DNA of 64,000 bases from Parazoarcus communis SWub3 = DSM 12120 (GTDB taxonomy: Bacteria; Pseudomonadota; Gammaproteobacteria; Burkholderiales; Rhodocyclaceae): positions 186,001-250,000 of the forward strand of contig NZ_QKOE01000003.1 of assembly GCF_003226565.1 (NCBI RefSeq). The letters run 5' to 3'. Within the stretch, counting starts at the first letter, position 1, and every line of letters begins with the position of its first letter. The notes below the pieces were generated by a model. The model saw nothing but the letters and a program-made list of their open reading frames with translations. It made no database searches and was not told the origin of the DNA. Positions 29,744 through 40,224 of this stretch are shown piece after piece. The position numbers and the translations under genes are program-made.

Positions 29744-29760
29744 CTTTACTGGAGCCCGGC

Positions 29761-31719
29761 TCAGGCCGCCATCGACTGGGCTGACACTGCCTCTACCTGC
29801 AAACCCAGCGCCTGACCAATCGCCGCCTGCATCTGCTCCAGCTCGGTGATCAGCGACAACACCCCGGCTTCGGCCTGCTTGAGCTCATCGACCCGGTCTT
29901 CGAGCGTATCGGTTGCCTGATGGATGCGCTTGACCGATTCCAGGCGACGCTTGAGCTGCAACTGATATTCACGCACCTGGGTTTCCAGCGGTGACATCAC
30001 TGCCCGCAACCACTGCTCGACGTCTCGATTGGCCAACTCGAACGTGCGCCGGGCCTGCACCGCGATGGTCTCGAAGAACTTCTGGGTCAATGCATGCTTT
30101 TCAGTGGTGACCAATGTCAGCGTGGTATTGATCTGGCGATTGAAAGCCTTTTCCAGACGATCCAGTTCGGCCTCGTAGCGCTGGGTCGAAAACGCCTCGG
30201 GCGAAGTCAGCTTGAGCCCGTGTTCGACGCTGAAACGCTTGTACATGCTGTCCAGCATGTTGGTGATCTCACCAATCTCTGCCGACGACTGCGCCAGGTT
30301 GCCGCGCAGGTGCTCGAAGAAACCCTCCATCGCGCCACGCAAGCCCTTGGAAAAGGTGGACTCGAGCATTGCCTCACGCGTGCGCCGGGTCTCGTCGCGC
30401 AAGGCATCCATCCCCAGATGCGCCAGCAGGTTGTTGGTCAGGTTGGAGAACACCGAACGCACCGCATAGTACTTCTGCAGGCCTTGTTCGAATTCATCCT
30501 TTTCGACCCGGATCTTGCGCATCATGTATTCGATGACGTTCTGGTTCTTGCCGCGCAGATCGGTCAGCTCGCGCAATTGCTCGCGCACGCCAACCAGGCG
30601 AGCCTCGAGCAGCGCCCGGGTCTGCTGGACCAGATCGGCCGTTTCTCCAACCGTGTTGTCGCGCACGATCTGCTGCTTGGTGGGCAGCAGGTCTTCAGAC
30701 AATGCTCGTTCGAGCTCACCCAGGCGGCTGCGCTCGAGCAGCGCTGCATCACCATTGATGCGGGCCACCAGGCCTTTCTGGGCGGAGACCGGGAAAACCG
30801 CACCCTCATCCACTTCCAGGGTTTCAGCCACGGTGCGGACCTGACGGTCGAGCTCAGCCTGGATCTGGCTTTCCTCCCGCAGCCCGTCCCACAGACCGTC
30901 GATTTTGTTGAGCACCACCAACCGGCCCTTCTGGCGGCTTTGCCCATTGGTCACGTAATCCCGCCACACCGCCAGATCGCTCTGGGTCACGCCGGTATCG
31001 GCCGCCAGGATGAACAGGACGGCGTGAGCATTGGGCAACAAGGACAGGGTCAGTTCTGGTTCGGCACCAATCGCGTTCAGACCCGGCGTGTCGAGCACCA
31101 CCAGCCCCTGCTCGAGCAGGGGATGCGGAAACTGGATCACCGCATGGCGCCAACTGGGCACCTCGACCAGACCATCGGCCCCAGGCTTGAGCCCTTCCTC
31201 GCCCTTCGGGTCAACCTTGAACCCCAGGCGCTCGGCTTCGTCCTGGGTCACACGCTCAACCTCACCCACCCGCGCCAGCGCAGTTTGCAGCTCACCGGCC
31301 GAATCTGCCGCCAGCGGCTCGACCGTCCACGCCTCGGGCGTACGCTTGAGCTCGCTGACAGGCGCTTGCAAGGCCCGCGTCGCAATCGGCAGCAGGCGCA
31401 ACTCAGGTCGGGCACCGGGTGACCACTGCAGCTCGGTCGGGCACATCGTCGTGCGCCCCGCACTCGACGGCAGGATGCGGTCACCGTAATCGGAAAAGAA
31501 GATGGCGTTGATCAACTCGGACTTGCCGCGCGAGAACTCGGCAACGAAAGCGATGGTGAGCTTGTCCTCGCGCAGGCGATCCACCAGGTACTGCAGACGC
31601 AGGTCTGCCTGTGCATCGCCGACATCGTTGCGCGACAACCAGTTGCGCAACTTGGTCACCGCATCGATCGCGCCGCCCCGCCAACGGCCATAGGCGGAAA
31701 ACTGTTCTGCCAAAGTCAT
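29761..31719 (-). CDS. Dynamin-family GTPase
   Basis: A 652-residue bacterial dynamin-like protein. GTPase motifs are G1 AEFSRGKSELINAIF (about residue 60), a threonine-containing switch (GRTTMCPTEL), G3 DTPGLNAIG and G4 NKIDG. The C-terminal two-thirds is helical coiled coil with a probable membrane-contact segment. It should remodel or bind the inner membrane; the exact role is unknown. Confidence 0.85.
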   Translation of the reverse strand: MTLAEQFSAYGRWRGGAIDAVTKLRNWLSRNDVGDAQADLRLQYLVDRLREDKLTIAFVAEFSRGKSELINAIFFSDYGDRILPSSAGRTTMCPTELQWSPGARPELRLLPIATRALQAPVSELKRTPEAWTVEPLAADSAGELQTALARVGEVERVTQDEAERLGFKVDPKGEEGLKPGADGLVEVPSWRHAVIQFPHPLLEQGLVVLDTPGLNAIGAEPELTLSLLPNAHAVLFILAADTGVTQSDLAVWRDYVTNGQSRQKGRLVVLNKIDGLWDGLREESQIQAELDRQVRTVAETLEVDEGAVFPVSAQKGLVARINGDAALLERSRLGELERALSEDLLPTKQQIVRDNTVGETADLVQQTRALLEARLVGVREQLRELTDLRGKNQNVIEYMMRKIRVEKDEFEQGLQKYYAVRSVFSNLTNNLLAHLGMDALRDETRRTREAMLESTFSKGLRGAMEGFFEHLRGNLAQSSAEIGEITNMLDSMYKRFSVEHGLKLTSPEAFSTQRYEAELDRLEKAFNRQINTTLTLVTTEKHALTQKFFETIAVQARRTFELANRDVEQWLRAVMSPLETQVREYQLQLKRRLESVKRIHQATDTLEDRVDELKQAEAGVLSLITELEQMQAAIGQALGLQVEAVSAQSMAA

Positions 31720-31848
31720 GTTTGCTCACCCGTTTCCGTGCCGCGACGCTGATCGCGACATCACTCCATCAGCATAGCGCCCTTCGTCCCACCTTGCCAC
31801 GTCTACAGCGCATTGGCGACGACAACCGGACTGAGGACGAAAGATACC

Positions 31849-32670
31849 CTATCGCCCGCGGCGCTGACACTGCGGGCAATAATAGGTCGCCCGCTGCCCA
31901 CTGACGATACGCTGGACGGGCGTCGCGCAAACCTTGCACGCCAGGCCCTCCCGACCATACACAAAATACTGCTGCTGGAAATAGCCCGGCTGCCCATCAC
32001 CACCGACAAAATCCCGCAAGGTACTGCCACCCGCCTCGATGGCTGCAGACAACGTGAGCTTCACCTCATCGGCCAGGCGCCGGTACCGCGCCACGCCGAT
32101 CCTGCCTGCCTGCTCGAGCGGATGGATGCGCGCACGGAACAGACTCTCCGACGCATAGATATTGCCCACACCAACAACCCTGCGACCATCCATCAGCACA
32201 TGCTTGACGGGGGCACGCAAACCCCGGCTGATGCGGTACAACCAGTCACCATCAAAGGCCTCGCTCAAGGGTTCCGGCCCCAGGTGCGACAACAGCGCAT
32301 GACTGGCAAGCTCACCAGGCTGCCACAACACCAGGCCGAAGCGGCGCGGGTCACGCAGACGCAACGCAAATGCCCCGAACACAAGGTCCACATGATCATG
32401 CACGCCTGCCGGCTCGTCCGCCGCCACGATACGCAGGCTGCCGGACATGCCCAGATGCACGATCACACAACCCTCCGCGAAATGGAGAAGCAGGTACTTT
32501 GCACGACGCCCGACATGCAATAGCTGCTGTCCCGGCAGGACATGTCGCAGCACATCCGGCACCGGCTGGCGCAGTCGCGGGTTGCGCACCACGACGGCAG
32601 ACACCACATGCCCCTCGACGTGTGGACGGATGCCTCGACAGGTGGTCTCGACTTCGGGAAGTTCAGGCAT
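31849..32670 (-). CDS. mutM: Formamidopyrimidine-DNA glycosylase
   Basis: A 273-residue base-excision repair enzyme that removes 8-oxoguanine. The mature N-terminus PELPEVETT provides the catalytic proline and glutamate, and the C-terminal zinc finger is CKVC...YYCPQC. The start at 32670 is fixed by this motif; the longer in-frame extension is intergenic. It is divergent from the TPR gene. Confidence 0.96.
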   Translation of the reverse strand: MPELPEVETTCRGIRPHVEGHVVSAVVVRNPRLRQPVPDVLRHVLPGQQLLHVGRRAKYLLLHFAEGCVIVHLGMSGSLRIVAADEPAGVHDHVDLVFGAFALRLRDPRRFGLVLWQPGELASHALLSHLGPEPLSEAFDGDWLYRISRGLRAPVKHVLMDGRRVVGVGNIYASESLFRARIHPLEQAGRIGVARYRRLADEVKLTLSAAIEAGGSTLRDFVGGDGQPGYFQQQYFVYGREGLACKVCATPVQRIVSGQRATYYCPQCQRRGR

Positions 32671-32856
32671 GGGGTTCCTGCAGACAAGGGTGAATACACA
32701 GGCAGCTTGCCGCCAAGCAGGCAATATGCCTACCATGAAGCGAACCGAATTCTAGTTCAGCCCTCCAATGCGAAACAGTCGCGGCACGCCCGCGCCGGTC
32801 GCGGAACTGCCATCAACCGCCACACCGCCGAGCCACGAATACCGCCGGACCCCGAC

Positions 32857-34578
32857 ATGAAACGCTCGATTGCACGCCACCTCGCCCAACTTGGCACCTG
32901 CCTCACCCTGGGAATCGCCACCGCTCTGCCTGCGCATGCCGAGGAAGTCGAGCCGGTTGAGGAGGTCACCACCAGTGCGCTTCCCATCCAGGAGCTGACC
33001 CCGCAGACGCTCTACCGCTTCCTGCTTGCGGAAATCGCCGGCGCCCGGGGCCAGCTCGGCGTCTCGGCCCAACTCTATCTCGAGCTTGCGCGCAGCACAC
33101 GCGACCCGCGTATTGCCCGCCGCGCCACCGAAATCGCCCTGTTTGCACGCAACGCCGACATGGCGACCGAAGCCGCTCGCATCTGGAACGAGGCCGACCC
33201 CGCCTCCGAAGAAGCCAAGCGCCTGCTAACCGGCGTCATCAGCGGACACGGCGGCCGCACCGAGGACATCCAGACCCAGCTTGCCCGCGCACTGGCGCAG
33301 GCACCGGCCAATCTGTCGGCCAACCTGATGGGGCTCAATCGCGCACTGGCGCGCCTGCCAGACAAGGCCGTTGCACAATCGATGGTCTTCCGCCTGACCG
33401 AGCCTTATCTGGAGCACCCCGAGGCCCACTTCGCCCGCGCCCAGGCGGCCGCGATCGCCGAACGCCCGATGGAGTCGCTGGCCGCCATTGATGGCGCCCT
33501 GGCGCTGAACAAGGACTGGGAGCCTGCCATCCTGTTCAAGGCACAGCTGATGATTCAGAGTGGCGCCAGCATCGAAGCGGGTCACCTGCTGCAGGAGGCG
33601 CTGAAGGCCCAACCTGCAAACCGCAACCTGCGCCTCGCCCACGCCCGCAGCCTGATCGCCGCCAAACAGTTCAAGGCCGCACGCGACGAGTTCCGCCAGT
33701 TGCTCGACGAAGCCCCCAACGACCGCGACACGCTATACACCCTTGCCCTGCTGTCCCTGCAGCTGGAGGACACTGACGCGGCCGAGTCCTTGCTGTCCCG
33801 GGCGCTGGAAGCCGGCCACCCGGAAGCCGACAGCATCCGCCTGCATCTTGGCCAACTTGCCGAGAAGCGCAACAACGGCACGGAGGCTCGACGCTGGTTC
33901 GACAGCGTGGAATCCGGCAAGCACTATGCCGAGGCACGCATCCGCAGCGCCCAGAGCCTGGCGCGAGAAGGGCGCATAGACGAAGCCCGCGCATTGCTGC
34001 AGCGCTCGACCGACAGCGACAATCCTCGCCGCTTCGTGCTGGCGGAAACCCAGCTCTTGCGCGATGCGGGGCGCACTGCCGAAGCCTTCGAGCGGATTGA
34101 CGAGCTGCTCCGTGCCGCGCCCGACGACCATGACCTGCTCTACGAGTCGGCCATGCTCGCCGAGCAACTCGACCGCATCGACATCATGGAGGCCCGGCTG
34201 CGCAAACTGATTGCCCTCGCCCCCGACAATGCCCATGCCCACAACGCGCTGGGCTATTCGTTTGCGGACCGCGGCCTGCGCCTCGATGAGGCCGAAGCCC
34301 TGATCGCCCGCGCACTCGAGCTTGCGCCGGACGATGCCTTCATCCTCGACAGCATGGGCTGGGTACGATTTCGCCAAGGCGACAAGGCCGGGGCGCTGAG
34401 TTACCTTGAGCGCGCCTATGGCCTGCGCGCCGATCCGGAAATCGCCGCTCACCTCGGAGAAGTGCTGTGGCTGCTGGACCGCCGGGACGACGCCGGCCGG
34501 GTCCTGGACGAAGCCCTGTCCGCCCATCCGGACAACAAGAGCCTGCGCACCGTAACCGAACGCCTGCGCAAACCATGA
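32857..34578 (+). CDS. Periplasmic tetratricopeptide-repeat protein
   Basis: A 573-residue protein with an N-terminal signal peptide (LGTCLTLGIATALPAHAEE) and many TPR-like helical pairs, best seen near the C-terminus (NAHAHNALGYSFADRGLRLD, DDAFILDSMGWVRFRQGD). The start at 32857 fits the signal peptide. It overlaps lolB by four bases, so it may act in envelope assembly, but the partner is unknown. Confidence 0.85.
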   Translation: MKRSIARHLAQLGTCLTLGIATALPAHAEEVEPVEEVTTSALPIQELTPQTLYRFLLAEIAGARGQLGVSAQLYLELARSTRDPRIARRATEIALFARNADMATEAARIWNEADPASEEAKRLLTGVISGHGGRTEDIQTQLARALAQAPANLSANLMGLNRALARLPDKAVAQSMVFRLTEPYLEHPEAHFARAQAAAIAERPMESLAAIDGALALNKDWEPAILFKAQLMIQSGASIEAGHLLQEALKAQPANRNLRLAHARSLIAAKQFKAARDEFRQLLDEAPNDRDTLYTLALLSLQLEDTDAAESLLSRALEAGHPEADSIRLHLGQLAEKRNNGTEARRWFDSVESGKHYAEARIRSAQSLAREGRIDEARALLQRSTDSDNPRRFVLAETQLLRDAGRTAEAFERIDELLRAAPDDHDLLYESAMLAEQLDRIDIMEARLRKLIALAPDNAHAHNALGYSFADRGLRLDEAEALIARALELAPDDAFILDSMGWVRFRQGDKAGALSYLERAYGLRADPEIAAHLGEVLWLLDRRDDAGRVLDEALSAHPDNKSLRTVTERLRKP

Positions 34579-35168
34579 CGCCATGCAAGTCGGGAGGGGG
34601 CTGGTCGCGGTCTCTGGCACTGTGCGCCAGCATCGCGCTGTCTGCCTGCTCCACCACGCCCCCCTCCGCAGTGCCCGCCATCGCCGCGCGCACTGCGCAT
34701 CCGGCATTCGAACTGGAGGGCAGACTGTCAGCCAATGACGAACACCGCAGCGTGTCCGGCCCCTTCGACTGGCGTCATACCCCCCTGCACGACCAGTGGA
34801 CAGCCTACAGTCCGCTGGGCCAGATCCTCGCCGAACTCCATGCCACACCCTCTGGAGCCGAACTGACACTGGCCGACGGCCAGCGCCTTGGCGCCGCCAG
34901 CGTTGCCGAACTGCTACCCGCACTGATCGGCATCGACCTGCCCTTCGCACAACTGCCCGGTTGGGTGCAGGCCGTGCCAGACGGCAGTGCCGAAGTGAGA
35001 CACACCGATGGCCAGGGCCGCCCCGCGCTGGTCTTCGATCGAGGCTGGCGGATCGACTACACCGAATACCAGGACCCGGCGCCCGGCGCCCTGCCCCGCC
35101 GCATCGACATTTCCCGCGGCGAAGCCCGCATCCGCCTCATCATCGATCGATGGTCACCTCAACCTTGA
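34575..35168 (+). CDS. lolB: Outer-membrane lipoprotein insertion protein LolB
   Basis: A 197-residue lipoprotein that accepts lipoproteins from LolA and inserts them in the outer membrane. The lipobox LSAC sits near residue 25, followed by the LolB pattern FELEGRLS and FDWRHTPLHDQWTAYSPLGQ. It overlaps the TPR gene stop (ATGA) and the ispE start by 19 bases. Confidence 0.93.
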   Translation: MTPCKSGGGWSRSLALCASIALSACSTTPPSAVPAIAARTAHPAFELEGRLSANDEHRSVSGPFDWRHTPLHDQWTAYSPLGQILAELHATPSGAELTLADGQRLGAASVAELLPALIGIDLPFAQLPGWVQAVPDGSAEVRHTDGQGRPALVFDRGWRIDYTEYQDPAPGALPRRIDISRGEARIRLIIDRWSPQP

Positions 35169-36007
35169 ACCCCGCACTCCTGGGCTGCCTCGCCCCCGCC
35201 AAGCTCAACCTGTTCCTGCATGTGATCGGCCGCCGCCCCGACGGCTACCACTTGCTGCAGACCGCGTTCCGGCTGATTGACTGTGGCGACAGGCTGGATT
35301 TCCATGTGCGCACCGACGGAAGCATTCACCGCACCACCGCACTTGCCGGGGTCCCGGAGGAGCAGGACCTTGTCGTCCGTGCCGCAAGACGGCTGCAGCA
35401 ATACACCGGCTGCGGCCTGGGCGCCGACATCGCGGTACACAAGCATCTGCCGATGGGGGGCGGCCTGGGCGGCGGCAGCTCGGACGCTGCTACGACACTG
35501 ATGGCACTCAATCATCTGTGGCGCACCGGACTGGACCGTCACACACTGCAGACACTGGGGCTGGAGCTGGGCGCCGACGTCCCGTTCTTCATCTATGGAC
35601 GGGACGCCTTTGCCGAAGGCGTAGGCGAACGCTTTCAGCCACTGGCCCTGCCCCCGGCCTGGTACGTCGTGATCGCACCAGGGGTCAGTGTGCCGACCGC
35701 CGAAATTTTTTCTTCAAAAGACTTGACGAGAGATACAGTCCCCATCAAAATAGCGGACTTCACAACGAGCACTACCCGGAACGACCTGCAAGCAACAGCC
35801 TGCAAGCTGTACCCGGAAGTGAGCGAGACGATCAACTGGCTGGCGCAATTTGCATCGGCACGGATGACCGGATCAGGCGCTTGTGTGTTTGCGGAAGTGA
35901 AAGACGAATTGACCGCACAGGACATCGTCGATCGCTGCCCGGCACGCTGGACAGCCTGGAAGGCCAGAAGCCTTGCGGAGCATCCGATGCATCGTCTCAG
36001 TGAGTGA
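35150..36007 (+). CDS. ispE: 4-diphosphocytidyl-2-C-methyl-D-erythritol kinase
   Basis: A 285-residue GHMP kinase of the MEP isoprenoid pathway. The ATP-binding loop is PMGGGLGGGSSDAA and the substrate region is PAKLNLFLHV. The segment around 35700-35780 is noticeably more AT-rich than the rest but keeps the frame. The start at 35150 overlaps the end of lolB. Confidence 0.95.
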   Translation: MVTSTLNPALLGCLAPAKLNLFLHVIGRRPDGYHLLQTAFRLIDCGDRLDFHVRTDGSIHRTTALAGVPEEQDLVVRAARRLQQYTGCGLGADIAVHKHLPMGGGLGGGSSDAATTLMALNHLWRTGLDRHTLQTLGLELGADVPFFIYGRDAFAEGVGERFQPLALPPAWYVVIAPGVSVPTAEIFSSKDLTRDTVPIKIADFTTSTTRNDLQATACKLYPEVSETINWLAQFASARMTGSGACVFAEVKDELTAQDIVDRCPARWTAWKARSLAEHPMHRLSE

Positions 36008-36019
36008 AAAGGTTTCAAT

Positions 36020-36096
36020 TGGGGAGTCGCCAAGTTGGTCAAGGCACCGGATTTTGATTCCGGCATTCGAAGGTTCGAATCCTTCTTCCCCAGCCA
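36020..36096 (+). tRNA. tRNA-Gln (anticodon UUG)
   Basis: A full cloverleaf: acceptor TGGGGAG with TTCCCCA, anticodon stem around CCGGATTTTGATTCCGG giving anticodon TTG, T-arm GGTTCGAATCC and encoded GCCA at the end. It sits between ispE and prs as in many betaproteobacteria. Confidence 0.97.
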
Positions 36097-36175
36097 TACA
36101 ACGACGGGCAGGCCTCAGGCCTGCCCGAGTCGTTTTTGAAGACGATTTCATTCTATCGGCATCGGAGATTCGGTC

Positions 36176-37126
36176 ATGCCCTACGGCAGCCTGATGGTCT
36201 TCACTGGCAACGCCAACCCCAAGCTGGCTTCTGACGTTGTCCGGCGACTGGGCATTTCCCTCGGCTCGGCCACTGTTGGCCGCTTCTCCGACGGTGAAGT
36301 CAACGTTGAACTCCTCGAGAACGTGCGCGGCAAGGATGTCTTCATCCTTCAACCCACCTGCGCACCGACCAACGAGAACCTGATGGAGATGCTGGTCCTG
36401 GTCGACGCCCTCAAGCGCGCCTCGGCCGGTCGCATCACCGCAGCCATCCCCTACTTTGGTTATGCCCGTCAGGACCGTCGCCCACGCTCGGCGCGTGTCC
36501 CGATCACGGCCAAGGTGGTCGCCAACATGCTCCAGGCGGTGGGCGTACAGCGCCTGCTGACCATGGACCTTCATGCGGACCAGATCCAGGGTTTCTTCGA
36601 CATCGCGGTAGACAACGTCTACGCCGCCCCGGTGTTGCTGGCCGACCTCGACAAACAGAAATACGACGACCTGATGGTGGTCTCGCCTGACGTCGGCGGC
36701 GTGGTTCGCGCCCGCGCCTTCGCCAAGCGCCTGGAGTGTGACCTCGCGATCATCGACAAGCGCCGCCCCAAGGCCAATGTCTCCGAAGTCATGAACATCA
36801 TCGGCGAGGTCGAAGGCCGCACTTGCGTGATCATGGACGACATCGTCGATACCGCAGGCACGCTGTGCAAGGCCGCCGGCGCGCTCAAGGCCAATGGTGC
36901 CAAGCGCGTACTGGCCTACTGTACGCATGCGGTACTGTCCGGTGCCGCTGTGTCGCGCATCAATGATTCCGAGCTCGACGAACTGGTCGTCACCGACACC
37001 ATTCCGCTGCGGGATGACGCCAAGGCAAGTGGTCGCATCCGCCAGGTTTCGGTCGCATCCCTGCTGGCAGACACCATGCTGCGCATCAGCAACGAGGAAT
37101 CCGTCTCCTCGCTGTTCATGGAATGA
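36176..37126 (+). CDS. prs: Ribose-phosphate pyrophosphokinase
   Basis: A 316-residue enzyme that makes PRPP from ribose 5-phosphate and ATP. Motifs are FSDGEVNVE, the catalytic flexible loop [18 protein letters not shown] and the PRPP loop [12 protein letters not shown]. Length is standard. It follows tRNA-Gln and ends in a strong terminator before rplY. Confidence 0.97.
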   Translation: MPYGSLMVFTGNANPKLASDVVRRLGISLGSATVGRFSDGEVNVELLENVRGKDVFILQPTCAPTNENLMEMLVLVDALKRASAGRITAAIPYFGYARQDRRPRSARVPITAKVVANMLQAVGVQRLLTMDLHADQIQGFFDIAVDNVYAAPVLLADLDKQKYDDLMVVSPDVGGVVRARAFAKRLECDLAIIDKRRPKANVSEVMNIIGEVEGRTCVIMDDIVDTAGTLCKAAGALKANGAKRVLAYCTHAVLSGAAVSRINDSELDELVVTDTIPLRDDAKASGRIRQVSVASLLADTMLRISNEESVSSLFME

Positions 37127-37132
37127 CTTTCT

Positions 37133-37157
37133 GCCCGCGACCTGTCGCGGGCTTTTT
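37133..37157 (+). terminator. Rho-independent terminator/attenuator after prs
   Basis: GCCCGCGAC (37133-37141) pairs with GTCGCGGGC (37144-37152), followed by TTTTT. A second hairpin (CCCTGCC...GGGCAGGG, 37161-37182) follows in the leader of rplY. Read-through may still supply rplY. Confidence 0.85.
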
Positions 37158-37204
37158 CATCCCTGCCTGGTCGCGGGCAGGGAAATTCAACCGGAGCTGT
37201 AAAC

Positions 37205-37801
37205 ATGAACATCACTTTCAAGGCCACCAAGCGTGATCTGCAGGGAACGAGTGCGAGCCGCCGCCTGCGTCGCGCCGGCCAGGTACCGGGCATCATCTAC
37301 GGTGGCGAACAAGCTGCCCAGCCGGTGCTGATGGACCACAATGAACTCTTCCATCTGCTGAAGAAAGAAGCGTTCCACGCATCCGTGCTCAGCATCGATG
37401 TCGAAGGCGCCAAGGAAACCGTGGTGCTGCGTGACACCCAGTGGCACGCCTTCAAGCCGCAAGTCCTGCATCTGGACTTCCAGCGCGTTGACGCCACCCA
37501 CGCCATCCACCTGAAGGTGCCGCTGCACTTCGTGAATGGCGAAAACAGCCCGGCCGTCAAGCTCGGCGGCTGCATCATCGCCCACGTGCAGACCGAACTC
37601 GACGTCAAGTGCCTGCCGTCCGCCCTGCCCGAGTTCCTGACCGTCGATCTGTCGTCGCTCGAAGTCGGCCAGTCCATCCACGCTTCGCAGATCAGCCTGC
37701 CCGCCGGTGTCGAAGTCGCTGCTCACGGCGACCCCGTCCTGGCCAGCGCTCAGCAGACCCGTGGCAGCATCTCCGCCGAAGGCGAAGAAGCCTCGGCCTG
37801 A
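37205..37801 (+). CDS. rplY: 50S ribosomal protein L25/general stress protein Ctc
   Basis: A 198-residue L25 of the long TL5/Ctc form: an N-terminal 5S rRNA-binding domain ([20 protein letters not shown]) plus a C-terminal beta domain. The spacing to the GGAG ribosome site is good. It precedes pth as usual. Confidence 0.95.
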   Translation: MNITFKATKRDLQGTSASRRLRRAGQVPGIIYGGEQAAQPVLMDHNELFHLLKKEAFHASVLSIDVEGAKETVVLRDTQWHAFKPQVLHLDFQRVDATHAIHLKVPLHFVNGENSPAVKLGGCIIAHVQTELDVKCLPSALPEFLTVDLSSLEVGQSIHASQISLPAGVEVAAHGDPVLASAQQTRGSISAEGEEASA

Positions 37802-37842
37802 TGCCAGCTGCTGCCCGCCGGGAAAACCGAGCCTGACCCACG

Positions 37843-38523
37843 ATGACGACCGCGACCCCGCGTCCGCCCCGTCTCGTTGTCGGTCTCGGCAATCCTGGCA
37901 GCGAGTATTCCGAAACCCGGCACAATGCCGGGTTTTGGTTTTGTGAGCGCCTTGCCGACAAGCTCGGCGTGCGCTTCTCGCACGAATCCCGTTTTCACGG
38001 TCTGGTCGCCAATGCGCGCGACGCAGGCGTGTGGCTGCTGATGCCACAGACCTTCATGAACCGCTCGGGTCAGGCCATTGGCGCCCTTGCGCGTTTCTAC
38101 CGTATCGAACCGGCAGAAATCCTGCTGGTGCACGACGAACTCGATGTTCCACCCGGCCAGTTACGCCTCAAGTTCGGCGGCGGCCTTGGCGGACACAATG
38201 GACTGAAGGACACCTCAGCCCACCTCAACACCAACGACTACTGGCGTCTGCGTATCGGCATCGGCCATCCCGGCGATCGCAACGAGGTCGTCAACTACGT
38301 ACTCAAGCCCGCCCGCCGCGAAGAGCAGACCCAGATTGACGAGGCCATCGACCGCGCCCTGCTCGCCTGGCCCACACTGGCCCGGGGCGACTGGAACAGC
38401 GCCACGCAACGCCTCAATGCCCGGCCGGCCGCCGCCAAGCCGCCCAAGGCCCCCAAACCGCCCAGACCCGCAGCAGATAACGCGGGTGCGCCCGGCACCA
38501 CCAAGGACGAAACCCAGCCATGA
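37843..38523 (+). CDS. pth: Peptidyl-tRNA hydrolase
   Basis: A 226-residue enzyme that recycles peptidyl-tRNA. Motifs are [19 protein letters not shown] (catalytic His), PQTFMNRSG and [11 protein letters not shown]. The C-terminus has an unusual Pro/Ala/Lys-rich tail of about 35 residues beyond the normal length. Its stop overlaps the ychF start by four bases. Confidence 0.95.
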   Translation: MTTATPRPPRLVVGLGNPGSEYSETRHNAGFWFCERLADKLGVRFSHESRFHGLVANARDAGVWLLMPQTFMNRSGQAIGALARFYRIEPAEILLVHDELDVPPGQLRLKFGGGLGGHNGLKDTSAHLNTNDYWRLRIGIGHPGDRNEVVNYVLKPARREEQTQIDEAIDRALLAWPTLARGDWNSATQRLNARPAAAKPPKAPKPPRPAADNAGAPGTTKDETQP

Positions 38524-39611
38524 GCCTGAAATGCGGAATCGTCGGCCTGCCCAACGTTGGCAAGTCGACCCTGTTCAACGCCCTGACCAAAGCCGGCATC
38601 GAAGCCGCCAACTACCCCTTCTGCACCATCGAGCCCAATGTCGGGATTGTCGAAGTGCCGGACCCGCGCCTGGCCGCCCTGTCCGAAATCGTCAAACCGC
38701 AGAAGATCCAGCCCGCCATCGTCGAGTTCGTCGACATTGCCGGTCTCGTTGCCGGTGCGTCCAAGGGTGAAGGCCTCGGCAACCAGTTCCTCGCCAACAT
38801 CCGCGAGACCGACGCCATCGTCCACGTGGTGCGCTGCTTCGCGGACGACAATGTGGTGCACGTCTCCGGCAGCGTCGATCCCATCCGCGACATCGAAGTC
38901 ATCGACACCGAATTGGCACTTGCCGACATGGCCACCGTCGACAAGGCCCTGAACCGCTACAAGCGCCCTGCCGCTGCCGGCGACAAGGAAGCCAAGGCCC
39001 TGGTCGCGGTGCTCGAGAAGTGCATCGCCCAGCTCGACCAGGCCAAGCCGGTACGCGCACTCGATCTGGCCAAGGAAGAACTCGCGCTGATCAAGCAATT
39101 CTGCCTGATCACCCAGAAGCCGGTGCTGTACGCCGCCAACGTCGCCGAAGACGGTTTCCAGAACAACCCCCACCTTGAGGCAGTGCGTGCCCACGCTGCC
39201 GCCGAAGGCGCCCAGGTTGTTGCCCTGTGCGCCGCCATCGAGGCCGAAATCGCCGACCTGGAAGACGCCGACAAGAAAGACTTCCTCGAGTCCATGGGCC
39301 TGGAAGAACCCGGGCTGGATCGGCTGATCCGTGCCGGCTACAAGCTGCTCGGCCTGCAGACCTACTTCACCGCCGGGGTCAAGGAAGTCCGCGCCTGGAC
39401 CATCCACGTTGGCGACACCGCACCGCAGGCCGCCGGCGTCATCCACACCGATTTCGAACGCGGCTTCATCCGCGCCCAGACCATCGCCTTCGAGGACTTC
39501 ATCCAGTTCAAGGGCGAGGCCGGCGCCAAGGAGGCCGGCAAGATGCGGGCCGAAGGTAAGGAGTACGTGGTAAAGGATGGCGACGTACTGAACTTTCTGT
39601 TCAACGTCTGA
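38520..39611 (+). CDS. ychF: Ribosome-binding ATPase YchF
   Basis: A 363-residue Obg-family P-loop protein that prefers ATP. It has G1 [14 protein letters not shown], the [16 protein letters not shown] switch, NVAED in place of NKxD, and a C-terminal TGS domain. Coupled to pth. Its terminator region is the left copy of the ~65-bp repeat that bounds the next island. Confidence 0.96.
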   Translation: MSLKCGIVGLPNVGKSTLFNALTKAGIEAANYPFCTIEPNVGIVEVPDPRLAALSEIVKPQKIQPAIVEFVDIAGLVAGASKGEGLGNQFLANIRETDAIVHVVRCFADDNVVHVSGSVDPIRDIEVIDTELALADMATVDKALNRYKRPAAAGDKEAKALVAVLEKCIAQLDQAKPVRALDLAKEELALIKQFCLITQKPVLYAANVAEDGFQNNPHLEAVRAHAAAEGAQVVALCAAIEAEIADLEDADKKDFLESMGLEEPGLDRLIRAGYKLLGLQTYFTAGVKEVRAWTIHVGDTAPQAAGVIHTDFERGFIRAQTIAFEDFIQFKGEAGAKEAGKMRAEGKEYVVKDGDVLNFLFNV

Positions 39612-39664
39612 TTCAAGCAAGCCATTCAGGCGATTGCATCTGCTTGCAGGTGTATCGCCGAAAC

Positions 39665-39729
39665 TGACGCAAAGCCCCGTGGATACGGGGCTTTTTCATT
39701 TCAACTCGTTGCATGAAACGACACTTGAT
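39665..39729. repeat. Left direct repeat of the ychF-gpmI island (contains ychF terminator)
   Basis: About 65 bp that recur at 44204-44266. The first 31 bases are identical and include the terminator hairpin AAGCCCCGT/ACGGGGCTT (39672-39693) with a following T-run; the next 20 differ at two positions; the last part (CACTTGAT) matches after a 2-base gap. It is the natural end of the ychF transcript, duplicated by the insertion. Confidence 0.85.
39671..39696 (+). terminator. Rho-independent terminator of ychF
   Basis: Stem AAGCCCCGT (39672-39680) with ACGGGGCTT (39685-39693), a four-base loop and five T residues. It ends the prs/rplY-pth-ychF transcripts. Confidence 0.9.
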
Positions 39730-39828
39730 AGCGCTGCGCAAGTGAATACGGGCGTGTATATGGATCGTGCGTCAGACCGATGAAGGTGTATACGATGAAG
39801 CCCTGAGGACGAACAGGAGAGCTTCACG

Positions 39829-39891
39829 ATGCTGACAGATGCCCAGTGCCGAGCCGCCAAGCCCAGAGAAGGCTGGAGTTCCCAGGATTGA
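39829..39891 (+). pseudogene. N-terminal remnant of a P4-type tyrosine integrase
   Basis: The frame opens MLTDAQCRAAKPREGW, which is the usual start of DUF4102/P4-type phage integrases (LTDxQCRxAKPRxK), then departs from the family and stops after 20 codons. GGAGA lies about 11 bases before the ATG. It sits about 100 bp inside the left repeat, the position expected for an island integrase next to its attachment site. The remaining ~380 residues are missing. Confidence 0.65.
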
Positions 39892-40224
39892 GTAGAGGCG
39901 TTGGCCGTGACATTGACGAACAGTTGGATGGGGTAGATGAAGTAGCCCTTGGTCTTGATGGCGTCATCTTTGGCGGCCGCGATGTTTGAATCATTGTCTG
40001 CCATCGCGGCGTAATTGACGGATGCATCGCCGCCGGTGATGTATCAGGCTTAACGATTGAACGGGAGGAAATGGGGTGTTACGGGAAGATACCGAGGTCT
40101 ATCTTCCGGCTTTTGTCGCCTTGGGTCGATAGAAATCCTTGCTTCTTCAGGCGGTTGCCGACGTATCGCCCATCTTCTATCGCCCATCTATCGACGATAG
40201 AACGCAGGTTGTCCGATAGGCTGT
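39892..40224. other. Island spacer without a supported gene
   Basis: This stretch contains no ORF I can support. A minus-strand frame around 39900-40015 (MADNDSNIAAAKDDAIKTKG) has protein-like composition but no recognisable family, and runs into the integrase remnant and repeat. Downstream there are GATAG/CTATC-rich words around 40120-40210 that may be regulatory or a decayed gene. Confidence 0.4.

Noticed and set aside
39696-40004. A 102-codon minus-strand ORF inside the island's left end
   Set aside because: Its 3' half runs through the integrase remnant and the direct repeat, and no family is recognised. Only the first part has protein-like composition.
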